Assembly (NCBI GenBank): GCA_016705365.1 | Contig: JADIYI010000005.1 | Coordinates: 62,001 to 126,000, forward strand | Direction of reading: 5' to 3' | DNA: 64,000 nucleotides | DNA from: Gammaproteobacteria bacterium | GTDB lineage: Bacteria > Pseudomonadota > Gammaproteobacteria > Pseudomonadales > UBA5518 | Shown: piece after piece, positions 27,329-35,567 of the stretch | Position numbering within the stretch: position 1 is the first letter of the stretch | Layout: every line of letters starts with the position of its first letter | Translations under genes and position numbers: made by a program | The notes under the pieces: model-generated | Told to the model about the DNA's origin: nothing | Databases searched by the model: none | Seen by the model: only the letters and a program-made list of their open reading frames with translations

Positions 27329-28413
27329 GGCCAGTCCTTTGCGGGTGCCAGAAACGCTCCGCGTGTCGCTTGCGCGAGTTGCCAGAACGCCGCTGCCGCC
27401 ATCGGGTCGCCTTCCATTGGCGCGAGAATCACGTTGACCGGGATGCCGTTCGGCAGTCGATCGAGCGCCTGGTTGAAGAACTTCAGACGATCGCGCCCGC
27501 TCACCTTGCCGGTGCCGATGCTGCTGCCCTGGGTGGGCAGGCCGTCGGTGATCAGGTAGATATTGTCGGGTCGTGGCGACATCGCCGCCGCCGCCGCGAA
27601 TGCCGCCGCGAGGCTGGTCCCTTCGGCGGGGGTGACCGAGCGCAGGCTCGCCACCGCGGTATCGAGTTGCTTGCGCTCACTGACCTTCAGCCATTTGCCC
27701 GCGCTGTCGGCAAGCGCCGGCTCGGCCCTGGTATTGAACAGGACGATCTGGTACTCGCTGTCGCGCGGGAACTGGCTGCTCAGCCAGTCCACGGTCGCCA
27801 CCGCGCGCTGCCATTTGGCGGCGCGCCGCTGCACCGGTTCGGGCATGTTGCGCATCCGGATCACGTTGACCAGGCTGTGATCGAGCATGCTGGCCGAGCG
27901 GTCCAGCAGCACCAGGATGCGCTTGCCGCCCAGTTTCAGGCCGGTCAGGTACTGACGGTCACCGTCACCGCGGAATTCGCGCACGTTCTCGCCTGTCTGC
28001 TTGTCGGCCTCGGCGCGCAGCCGTTCGTTCTGCTTCTCGAGCTGGCTGAGGTCCGTCTTGAGCTGGTTGATGTGCTCGGTCTGGGCGAGAGTGTCCTTGT
28101 CGAGCGTGGAAAGTTCCTGCTTGCGCCGCTGGATCTCGCTGATGATCTGTTTCGAGCGCCCCTTGGCCTCGGCGGTCGAGTCATCGACCAGAGCGATCGT
28201 GTTGCGGAGTTCCGCCAGGTTGACTCGACCCTCGCGCACCTCGCGTTCGAGAAAATCGACCTCCCCGATCAGATCGTGATTCATGTTCCGGGATTTTTCC
28301 GCACCGGCATGGTCGATGATCAGGAACACCAGGATGGTCGCGCCGAAACCACAGGACATGATGTCCAGGAAGGACAGGCTGAATACGTTGAAGCCGCGTC
28401 GCTTACGCGCCAT
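27325..28413 (-). CDS. Membrane-anchored vWA domain protein (first of pair)
   Basis: A 362-residue protein built like its downstream neighbour. It has a basic start, a helix FSLSFLDIMSCGFGATILVFLI with Asp17 at the same position, a long coiled coil (about residues 45-145; Glu/Lys/Gln-rich), then a vWA domain with MIDAS DRSAS near residue 170 and later LITDGLPTQGSS. It overlaps the upstream gene by 11 bases and the downstream one by four. The pair may form a heterodimeric rotor or stator partner for the channel protein; that is inference from architecture. Confidence 0.78.
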   Translation of the reverse strand: MARKRRGFNVFSLSFLDIMSCGFGATILVFLIIDHAGAEKSRNMNHDLIGEVDFLEREVREGRVNLAELRNTIALVDDSTAEAKGRSKQIISEIQRRKQELSTLDKDTLAQTEHINQLKTDLSQLEKQNERLRAEADKQTGENVREFRGDGDRQYLTGLKLGGKRILVLLDRSASMLDHSLVNVIRMRNMPEPVQRRAAKWQRAVATVDWLSSQFPRDSEYQIVLFNTRAEPALADSAGKWLKVSERKQLDTAVASLRSVTPAEGTSLAAAFAAAAAMSPRPDNIYLITDGLPTQGSSIGTGKVSGRDRLKFFNQALDRLPNGIPVNVILAPMEGDPMAAAAFWQLAQATRGAFLAPAKDWP

Positions 28414-29758
28414 TGCCGGTGACGGATTCCTCGACGATCAGACGCATACCGGTGTCGCCGTGGTCGGGGAGGTTGATACGGGTACCGGCGCTCACACGCA
28501 GCGAGCGCTGCAGCGTCACGCCATCGACCTGCACCGTGGTGCCGTTGACGGAGCTCACCCACCATGCATTGGCCTCCCAGCTCAGCACCAGCGTTGCATG
28601 GTCCAGCGCCCGCCGGCTGAGTTGCCAGTTGGCGCGCTCGTCGCGGTGCAGGTACAGGCATCCCGGGGCGAGACGCCAGGCACGTGCACCGAGCACCAGG
28701 TGCGAGGGCACGACAGCGGGTGCGTGATTCACCGAAGCCTGAGGCCGCGCCGGGTCCGGGGCGACGCTGCCGCTTGGCACCGGCTGCGCCGGCAGGCGGG
28801 TCACGAAGCGCAATGCCTGATCGTCGCAGCGGATGATCGCGGCGTGGCGCAGGCAGGCACGCGTCACCGCGCCCGGTTCCAGCGCCGTGGCCGCGCCGAG
28901 GAACTGCCCGATCCGCGGCAAGCGCGCGATGCGCGGGCTGAGCAGCAGCGTGCCGGAGTCTGCGGCAAGGGCCTCGCTGAGTTGCAGATACAGCGGGCGC
29001 ACGGCTTCGAGCATATCGGCAACGCGCAGCTTGGCGTGGTAGCTGTTGCCGCCGTTCAGCAGGCCCGCGCCGACATCGGACTGCTGGTTCAGGATGTCCA
29101 GCCATTGTGGCATCTGGTCATAGAGTTGCTGTTCGGTAGCCGCCGAGTGCAAGGGGTCGAAGCGGGTCTGCTGGATGAATTCCGCCGCCACGTGCCTTGC
29201 CCAGCGCTCCTGCATCTGCAGCAGGCCGGTACCCGGCAACACCCGTACCCCGACGCGCTGCAGGGTGTCGCCCTCACGTACCAGCCGGGTCAGCACGCAC
29301 TGGTGCAATTGCAGGTCCAGGTGCAGTGCCGAATCGGCAATCGGGACGGAGCTTGCCGCGGCCAGCGCGGCATCGACCAGCCCTGCCGCCCGAAACGGAC
29401 AGCGTTGCGCAATGCCGAGCAGGATCGCGAGTTGCTCCTTGCTGAAGCTGCCGGGCACCGCGAAGATCAGTTCATCCGGTTTGCCGGCTTCCTCGTGCAG
29501 CTGCAACAAGTGCAGGTAGGCGAGGTCGGCATGGTGGCGGGCCAGGGCGCGGGCATGGTGCAAGGGTTCGGTGCCAAGCCGCATCCAGAACTGGTTCAGT
29601 GTCTGGCGCGGATCGATGCGCGCCTGCGCCTGCGCCGCGGCGCCGATCAACACCGGTTCGCGACCGATGTTCGCGTAGCCCGGGCTGCTCGGGCACAAGC
29701 TCCGTTCATCGCCGAGCGCGAGACCGGTATCGTTGAATTCGAGCACGCACAAGGACAC
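28403..29758 (-). CDS. Degenerate Hsp70/actin-fold protein with FHA-like C-terminus
   Basis: A 451-residue cytoplasmic protein. The N-terminal 330 residues follow an Hsp70-like order: VSLCVLEFNDTGLAL (phosphate-1 place), FAVPGSFSKEQLAILLGIA, LVDAALAAAS, LHLDLQLHQCVLTRL (phosphate-2 place). The Gly-rich nucleotide contacts are eroded, so ATPase activity is doubtful. The last 110 residues look FHA-like (NWQLSRRALDHATLVLSW, WWVSSVNGTTVQVDG). I use the GTG at 29758, two bases after the upstream stop, with GGGAGAG upstream. The role is unknown; it is perhaps an assembly or signalling subunit. Confidence 0.6.
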   Translation of the reverse strand: MSLCVLEFNDTGLALGDERSLCPSSPGYANIGREPVLIGAAAQAQARIDPRQTLNQFWMRLGTEPLHHARALARHHADLAYLHLLQLHEEAGKPDELIFAVPGSFSKEQLAILLGIAQRCPFRAAGLVDAALAAASSVPIADSALHLDLQLHQCVLTRLVREGDTLQRVGVRVLPGTGLLQMQERWARHVAAEFIQQTRFDPLHSAATEQQLYDQMPQWLDILNQQSDVGAGLLNGGNSYHAKLRVADMLEAVRPLYLQLSEALAADSGTLLLSPRIARLPRIGQFLGAATALEPGAVTRACLRHAAIIRCDDQALRFVTRLPAQPVPSGSVAPDPARPQASVNHAPAVVPSHLVLGARAWRLAPGCLYLHRDERANWQLSRRALDHATLVLSWEANAWWVSSVNGTTVQVDGVTLQRSLRVSAGTRINLPDHGDTGMRLIVEESVTGNGA

Positions 29759-29760
29759 TC

Positions 29761-30567
29761 TCAGCTCTCCCGGGTGACCTTGAAGTGCCCCAGCAGGCGC
29801 AGATCGCAATAGGATTGTGCCGCGAGAACCAGGCGTTCCTGCTGGAGCTGCAGCTGGTGCATCAGGAACATCAGGAAAATGCTGATCACCAGCGCCACGA
29901 AGGTCGAGTTGAAAGCCACGCCGAGCGCGGCGGTCACGCCCGCGATATCACCCGAGACCGCACGGTGTGCCTCGCTGAGCGCCATGCCGATACCGCGTAC
30001 CGTGCCGATGAATCCGATCGAGGGAATTGCCCAGCCGATATAGCGGATCATCGACAGTTCGGAATCGAGCCGATCGCCTTCGCTGTCACAGACCTCGTGT
30101 ATTGCGGCTGCGGCATCCTGAATGCTGCGGGTCGAGGAGAAGCGCTGCAGCCCGGTCAGCAACGCACGCGCCAGCAAGCCCTCGCGCTCTGCCGTGGGCA
30201 ATGCCTCGATCGGACGCAGGTACTCGCGCGCATCCTCGGGCAGGATGCTGGTGCCACCCGGAATCTGGATCAGGCGGCGCTCGAGCAACTGCCGTTCGTG
30301 CACCAGGGTGCGTGCCTTGAAACCCATGATCGCGATGCACCACAGCATCAGCACCAGGCAGCTTTCCTGTTCGTAGTCCTTGAGTATGGTGTAGGCGGAT
30401 TGCTGCTGGGCACCGACATCACCGGCCGCGATGCGCTCCTGTGCCGCTTTCTGCATGAATTCGGCGCGGGGCCAGATGAGGCTCACGTACAGCGTGTGCA
30501 CCACGATCAGCGACAGCAGCAGGGCAAACAGCTGGAACAGGAATTCGGAGGCGAAGATGCGTTTCAT
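29761..30567 (-). CDS. MotA/TolQ/ExbB family proton-channel protein
   Basis: A 268-residue inner-membrane protein with four hydrophobic segments: two near the N-terminus (FLFQLFALLLSLIVVHTLYV and SCLVLMLWCIAIMGF) and two C-terminal ones. The C-terminal ones contain the family motifs GFIGTVRGIGMAL and VTAALGVAFNSTFVALVIS. A cytoplasmic loop of about 100 residues lies between. Family members use the proton or sodium gradient with an ExbD/TolR/MotB partner. The only partners nearby are the two vWA proteins, both with an Asp at the head of their helix. It is coupled to its neighbours by 15- and 2-base gaps. Confidence 0.82.
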   Translation of the reverse strand: MKRIFASEFLFQLFALLLSLIVVHTLYVSLIWPRAEFMQKAAQERIAAGDVGAQQQSAYTILKDYEQESCLVLMLWCIAIMGFKARTLVHERQLLERRLIQIPGGTSILPEDAREYLRPIEALPTAEREGLLARALLTGLQRFSSTRSIQDAAAAIHEVCDSEGDRLDSELSMIRYIGWAIPSIGFIGTVRGIGMALSEAHRAVSGDIAGVTAALGVAFNSTFVALVISIFLMFLMHQLQLQQERLVLAAQSYCDLRLLGHFKVTRES

Positions 30568-30582
30568 GATGGGCTGCCGTAT

Positions 30583-30780
30583 TCAGATATCGGCGGGAAA
30601 GGAGACCGACAGGTCTTCGGAAATCTGTTCGCTCGGTTCAAAGCGCTCGCCGGCCGGTGCGCTGGCCGGGCTGGCTTCGGTCGTATTATCCGCCGCCTCG
30701 GCCGGCGCTTGGGGCGCCGGATCCTCGGCAGTTGCGTAGCCCGTCTGCAGACACAGCATCAGCAACAGCATTCGCATCAT
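30583..30780 (-). CDS. Small exported peptide in the vWA/TolQ-like block
   Basis: A 65-residue product with a signal peptide (MMRMLLLMLCLQTGYATA) and an acidic, Pro/Ala-rich mature part ending in LSVSFPADI. Its ATG overlaps the stop of the upstream PEGA/FGE gene by four bases, and GAGG lies eight bases before it, so it is very likely translated. It is conserved in position only as far as can be judged. It may be a periplasmic accessory of the complex; no domain is recognised. Confidence 0.6.
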   Translation of the reverse strand: MMRMLLLMLCLQTGYATAEDPAPQAPAEAADNTTEASPASAPAGERFEPSEQISEDLSVSFPADI

Positions 30781-32837
30781 TCGAGGTACCTCGCAAGACG
30801 GAAGCCGACATCGGCGCGGGCCTCCTTGCCGTAATCGCGAAACGCAAGGCGCAACTCGGTGATGCCGCCGTGGCGCCAGCTGGCACCGCGAATCACGTGG
30901 AATTCGCCGAGCTCCGGGCCCAGCGGATCGCTCACGCGGGTTGCGGGCACGGCTTCGTAATAGTCGTTGACCCATTCTGCCGCATTACCGCTCATGTCGA
31001 AAAGCCCGTGCCGGTTCGGCGTGAAACGCTTGCGCGGTGATGACACCGGGAATCCGTCATCGTAACCGGCGATGACATCGCCGAGCAGCGAGGCGCTGCT
31101 CTGGTCGGCGAAATTGCCGGCTTTCGCGGGCGGTGGCAGCGTGGCTCCCCAGGAAAAACGCAGATTCGTCCCGCCGGGTTGCACGGTTGCCGCCCACGCC
31201 CATTCGGCTTCGCTCGGCAACCGGTAGCCGGGGCTGCCCGCGTTGAATCCGGTGACCGTATTGCCCTCGGTGCGGTAGAAATCGGGCAATCCGTCGCGCT
31301 TGCTGAGCCAGTTGCAGAACAGTGCCGCGTCTTCCCACGACAACAGGCTCGCCGGTTGGTCGTCGCCGTTCAGGCTCTTGCCCTTGAAATTGCCCGATGA
31401 GTGGGCGCCGCGATACATGCGGAATTCCGCGTTGCTGACTTCCGCGACGCCAAGATAGAACGGACGCCGCATCCGCACCTCGTGCAGGGCCTCGTTCGCG
31501 CGCCGCCCCGCCTCGCGTCGCGAGGAGCCCATCGAGAAGTCGGCAGGGCGCAGCAACACCAGCTCCTGGCCGATGCCAGTGGTGATGCGGGATTTCACTG
31601 CGGCGAGTTTTTGCTGTGCGACGGTGCGCAGGTTCACGTTGAACGTCTGGGGGAAGCCCGGGCGTGGCGTCACGCTGAGCGTTTCGCTGGCGAAACCGCT
31701 GCGCCGAATCGTCAGTTTCTGTGCGGTCGAGGGGAGCCGCAGCGTTTGCGATCCCTTGCCGAGCAGCCGCTCACCGGAAAAAATCTGCGCATCCGCCGGC
31801 TTCACGTCGAGGCGCACCTCGCCGGTGATCGGGCGCAATTCCAGTACGAGTTGCTGCCCGGCACCCGTGCCCGGGCCGAGTTTGCGGACGGCCCGTTCAT
31901 AACCTGCCTTGAAGGCGATCAGTTCGTGCGTGGCGGAAGAATCAAGCGCCAGCTCCAGTGGCGTGCTGCCCTGGAACACCCCGTCCACGGTCACGCTCGC
32001 GCCGCTCGGACGCGAGCTGAGCTGCACCCGGGCATCAGCGCGGCGCAGCGCCACTGGCGGCAATTGTTGCCGCTCGCCGGCGCTGGCCTCGATGCTCAGC
32101 GCGGCATCGGCGAAACCGGCGAGTTGCAGGGCCAGCGTGCGCCGTCCGGCCATAAGTTCCACCTCGGTGGGCGTGACCCCGAGTTGGGTTCCGTCGAGCA
32201 GTATGCTGGCCCCTGCGGGTTGCGTTTCCACCCGGTAGGTTCCCCAGCCGGGCGCGAGATCCAGCGCCAGGCTTTGTTCGATCTCCATGCCTTCGATTTC
32301 GAGCGCCTGCTCGCGGGGCAAAAAGCGCTCCGCTTCGAGGCGCAGGCGGTGTGTGCCCGCGCTCACGCCGAGCGGGGCGGCATTGCTGTATCCGGCATCC
32401 ACGCCGTCGATCAGCACCCGGGCGGGTACCGGGGCGGTGGTGATCAGCAGCAGGCCGGGGAGCTTGTCCAGTTCCACCGTCAGCTGCTGGTCGCGGGCCT
32501 TGCTGATCAGCAGTTGCTGTTGCCGGGTCGCGTAGCCTTTGGCGCTGACGGTCAATTGATAGTTGCCGGGGCGCAGCAGCAGCCGCGATCCGAGCGCCAG
32601 ATACCCGCCGCCATCGATCGCAAGCTCGGCTTCGGCCGGCACGGTACGGATCTCGATGGCGCGTGCGCTGAGCAGAAACCACAATGCCAGCAGGGCGAGG
32701 ATCAGGGCCGCTGCAATCGCCATCTGGCGGCGCCCGGGGCGTTTCAGCGCCGTGCCGGTGGCCGCGACCGGTGGCGTGTAATCATACGGACGGATGGGCT
32801 GGTCGTCCCCGGATGAGGGTCCGTTGCCGGGATTCAT
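30777..32837 (-). CDS. PEGA-repeat membrane protein with formylglycine-generating-enzyme-like domain
   Basis: A 686-residue protein. It has a Pro-rich cytoplasmic start, one helix (about residues 39-57) and about five PEGA-type repeats (residues 60-440; e.g. PAGASILLDGTQLGVTPTEV). It ends in an FGE-sulfatase fold (about 455-685) with GYRLPSEAEWAWA, GLFDMSGNAAEWVNDYYE and VIRGASWRHGG. The Cys pair expected near the C-terminus of true FGE is absent, so the domain is probably a binding module. The start at 32837 overlaps the upstream stop (ATGA); the longer frame beyond it is a shadow. Confidence 0.8.
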   Translation of the reverse strand: MNPGNGPSSGDDQPIRPYDYTPPVAATGTALKRPGRRQMAIAAALILALLALWFLLSARAIEIRTVPAEAELAIDGGGYLALGSRLLLRPGNYQLTVSAKGYATRQQQLLISKARDQQLTVELDKLPGLLLITTAPVPARVLIDGVDAGYSNAAPLGVSAGTHRLRLEAERFLPREQALEIEGMEIEQSLALDLAPGWGTYRVETQPAGASILLDGTQLGVTPTEVELMAGRRTLALQLAGFADAALSIEASAGERQQLPPVALRRADARVQLSSRPSGASVTVDGVFQGSTPLELALDSSATHELIAFKAGYERAVRKLGPGTGAGQQLVLELRPITGEVRLDVKPADAQIFSGERLLGKGSQTLRLPSTAQKLTIRRSGFASETLSVTPRPGFPQTFNVNLRTVAQQKLAAVKSRITTGIGQELVLLRPADFSMGSSRREAGRRANEALHEVRMRRPFYLGVAEVSNAEFRMYRGAHSSGNFKGKSLNGDDQPASLLSWEDAALFCNWLSKRDGLPDFYRTEGNTVTGFNAGSPGYRLPSEAEWAWAATVQPGGTNLRFSWGATLPPPAKAGNFADQSSASLLGDVIAGYDDGFPVSSPRKRFTPNRHGLFDMSGNAAEWVNDYYEAVPATRVSDPLGPELGEFHVIRGASWRHGGITELRLAFRDYGKEARADVGFRLARYLE

Positions 32838-34417
32838 ATCTTTTGGCTGCACTGGACGCTGACCGGAGCCGGAGCGAGGCCGGCACGCACCACGAACTCG
32901 ATCCGCACATCGCGATACCCGTTGCGCTGCCCGACCGCGATGTATTTGCCGGGCAGCAGGTCCAGAGTGGTTGCGTCGAAACTGCCCAGGCTGCCGACCC
33001 GGAACACCGTTACCTCGGTCTTGTTGTCGGAGACCAGGCGCACCGCTACGCTGGTCCGCAGTTCCGCGAGCAATTTGCGACCGGCATCGATCTGGGCCAG
33101 CAGGCGCGGGCCGGGAACCGCAATGGCCGCGGCGCTGTCGAGCAGTTTCTGACTGGCATCGAGCGCCGCGGGGGAATTCAGACGTTCGGGCTCGGCGACC
33201 ATGCGCTGCAGGGCACCATCCAGCGCCAGGCGCGTCTCGGCTACCTGCTTGCCCTCGCGGGCCGGGCCGAGCGAGGCATCGATGGCCAGTGCCGCGACAT
33301 AGGCCTCGAGCGCAGCCTGCCACTGTTCGGACTGGCTCGCTTTGTCACCGCGCGCCAGCAGCTCGCCGATACGTTGCTGGCTCAACTGGAATTCCACCTG
33401 CTGCAGACCCTCGCGCGCTTCCGCACCGCCCGGCTTGAGCTTGAGAGCAGCCTGGAATTCGGTGCGTGCAGGCGCCAGTTTGCCCGATGCGAGCGCGGCG
33501 TAGCCGCCCGAGAGGCGGGCTCCGTACTGGTCCTGCGTGCGCCTGGCCTGCAATGCCGTCAGCGCCTGTTGCGCGGGGGCGAACGTGTTGTCGATGGCGA
33601 GCGCCTGGCGGTAGGAGACGGCGGCGGCATCAAAATCGCCGGCCGCCTCGGCGCTGGCGCCACTGGCCATCGCTGCGTTCAGCGGGGCGATATTGGCGGC
33701 GCGCTGCAAGCCGCTCTGGGCGTGCTGATTCGCGGCATCGATCGCCAGGGCGGAGTTGAAAGCGGCCGTTGCCGCAGGCTCGTCCGCGGCCGCAAGCGCC
33801 GCGTCGCCGGTGGCGAGTGCCGCTTGCAGGCGGGCATCGATGCCCTCGAGCAGCGTCTGCATCCGGTCGCGACCGCCGAGATAGTGTTGCTCCGCTTCCT
33901 TGAAGCGTTCGGTGCGATAAGCCTCGTCGCCGGCGTGTGCGCTGGCGATGGCCTCGGCATATTCGGTCGGGGCCCAATTTTCCGCACCGCGCTCCTGCAG
34001 TTCGAACTGCAGCGCCAGCAGCGCGTCGAGTGCGGTCTTGGCGGCCCCCCGTTCGCGCTCCGCCTGGGCCTTTTCCCACGGCGATACCGCGTTGGCTGGT
34101 GCTGCGGCACCGCTGCCCGCGGCAGCGTTGGCAGCTGCGGCGGATTCGGCTGGCGCGGCGGACGGTTCACCGACAAATTCGGGCAACACGAAAACAACGG
34201 CTGCGGCCACCAGCAGCAATGCCACCAGCAGCAGCGCGACCGGCGAGGGTTGCGCGGCCACGCGCGCCGGTGGCGTGGTGGAGGCGGCGGGGGAGGATAT
34301 ATCCAGACTGGCGGGCTGGATGCGTTCGAATTCGTCGTGGCCCATGAGTTGGCGGATCGCGGTCTCTTCGGTGTGCAGGGGCTCAGATACTACCGGTCTC
34401 GGCGGCATAGATGCCAT
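32834..34417 (-). CDS. TPR-repeat single-pass membrane protein
   Basis: About 527 residues. A cytoplasmic N-terminus of some 55 residues is followed by one helix (PVALLLVALLLVAAAVVFVL), an Ala-rich linker and a long series of degenerate tetratricopeptide-like helices rich in Ala/Gln/Glu (e.g. AGDFDAAAVSYRQALAID). It closes with a beta domain (LLPGKYIAVGQRNGYRDVRI). The repeats should be periplasmic. In-frame starts at 34429 (GTG), 34417 and 34408 (ATG) all lack a clear ribosome site; I use 34417. It overlaps the genes on both sides. Confidence 0.72.
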   Translation of the reverse strand: MASMPPRPVVSEPLHTEETAIRQLMGHDEFERIQPASLDISSPAASTTPPARVAAQPSPVALLLVALLLVAAAVVFVLPEFVGEPSAAPAESAAAANAAAGSGAAAPANAVSPWEKAQAERERGAAKTALDALLALQFELQERGAENWAPTEYAEAIASAHAGDEAYRTERFKEAEQHYLGGRDRMQTLLEGIDARLQAALATGDAALAAADEPAATAAFNSALAIDAANQHAQSGLQRAANIAPLNAAMASGASAEAAGDFDAAAVSYRQALAIDNTFAPAQQALTALQARRTQDQYGARLSGGYAALASGKLAPARTEFQAALKLKPGGAEAREGLQQVEFQLSQQRIGELLARGDKASQSEQWQAALEAYVAALAIDASLGPAREGKQVAETRLALDGALQRMVAEPERLNSPAALDASQKLLDSAAAIAVPGPRLLAQIDAGRKLLAELRTSVAVRLVSDNKTEVTVFRVGSLGSFDATTLDLLPGKYIAVGQRNGYRDVRIEFVVRAGLAPAPVSVQCSQKI

Positions 34418-35567
34418 GAAGGATTGCACGCCATTGGGTGTACTGGTCCTCGACGGTGCCGGTCAAGGTCACGCTGCGCTCGTCGAGGTCGATCACCTGC
34501 GGGCTGATTTCCGCGCCAAGCGAGCCACCGAGTTCCAGCAATGTCTCGGCGTGCATCTTGGACTCGGCACGCTTGTCCATTCCGCTCTTGATCATGGAGG
34601 CACCCCCGATGACACCGATCGTGCCGGCCGCGCGGCTGGTGCTGCTGTCGCCGGTGGTGGCTGCGGCGGCCCCTACCAGAACCGCGGCGATGCCGGCAAC
34701 GGTGCGCAGTGTCGCTTGCTGGCGCAATTCCTTGTAGGCAAGCGACTCGGTGTAGCTTTCCTTGCGCCAGTCCTGGTAGGGACCCGACATCTGCCGGGCG
34801 AAGCCGTTGTAATAATCCTGCAGCGTGTCCACGAACAGGTTGTCACGCTCGCGGATCTGGCGGATGCGCGCGAGCATGGGGTCATTGTCCGCCGGCAGAC
34901 GCTGGATCCGGGAGATGCCCTTCTTGTCGGTCTGCAGATAACCGCCAAAGGCCTGCGGCGAAAAGCTTTCGGCAAAACGCAACTCGCTGATGGTGCGCAG
35001 TTCGCGGACTTTTGCCGGCTGCAACCGGGCGCGATACAGCGCGAGATCATTGACGATGCGGTTGTAGACGTCCTGAAACGGGTCGGGGCCGCGCTTGGCA
35101 TCGTAGCTGTATTTGCTCGCCGTGCCTTCATAGCGGCGCGTGTACCATTGCGCGCCGCTGGAATCGCTGGCGGTGATCTCCAGTTGCAGTTCCTCGCCGG
35201 TCGATTCGATGATCCTGCCGTCGAGCACGATATCGGTGACCCCGGTTTGTGCCGGCTCGACTCTCACCGCACCCCAGTGACCGCTGCGCTGCAGGGTATC
35301 GACCAGCACCGTCGGGAAAAAACGCGCCTCGGCCTTGCGGATTTCCGGGGCGGTCATGATCTCTTTCTCGTCCAGCATTTCGAGGCCCGGATCGAACAGC
35401 CGCACACCGACATCGAGCAATTGGTCCTCGGGCATCGCGGGGTCGCCGGTGATGACCGGCGTCGTCTCGGTGGTGCGCACCGTGCTCGAAGCACAACCTG
35501 CCAGCAGCAGCATCATCGCGGCGATCAATACGCCCGCGAGCCTCGGAAACCCGCGGCCTTGCGTCAT
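34383..35567 (-). CDS. Outer-membrane-type lipoprotein of unknown function
   Basis: A 394-residue lipoprotein, lipid Cys25 in LLLAGCASS. The first half (to about residue 160) looks like a compact alpha/beta domain (VRLFDPGLEML, GVTDIVLDGRIIEST). The middle carries DPFQDVYNRIVNDLALYRA and repeated Gln/Arg-rich helices. A Gly/Ala-rich hydrophobic stretch (TVAGIAAVLVGAAAATTG) could contact membrane. It starts on the last base of the upstream stop codon and overlaps the TPR gene downstream. No family name is recalled. Confidence 0.7.
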   Translation of the reverse strand: MTQGRGFPRLAGVLIAAMMLLLAGCASSTVRTTETTPVITGDPAMPEDQLLDVGVRLFDPGLEMLDEKEIMTAPEIRKAEARFFPTVLVDTLQRSGHWGAVRVEPAQTGVTDIVLDGRIIESTGEELQLEITASDSSGAQWYTRRYEGTASKYSYDAKRGPDPFQDVYNRIVNDLALYRARLQPAKVRELRTISELRFAESFSPQAFGGYLQTDKKGISRIQRLPADNDPMLARIRQIRERDNLFVDTLQDYYNGFARQMSGPYQDWRKESYTESLAYKELRQQATLRTVAGIAAVLVGAAAATTGDSSTSRAAGTIGVIGGASMIKSGMDKRAESKMHAETLLELGGSLGAEISPQVIDLDERSVTLTGTVEDQYTQWRAILHGIYAAETGSI

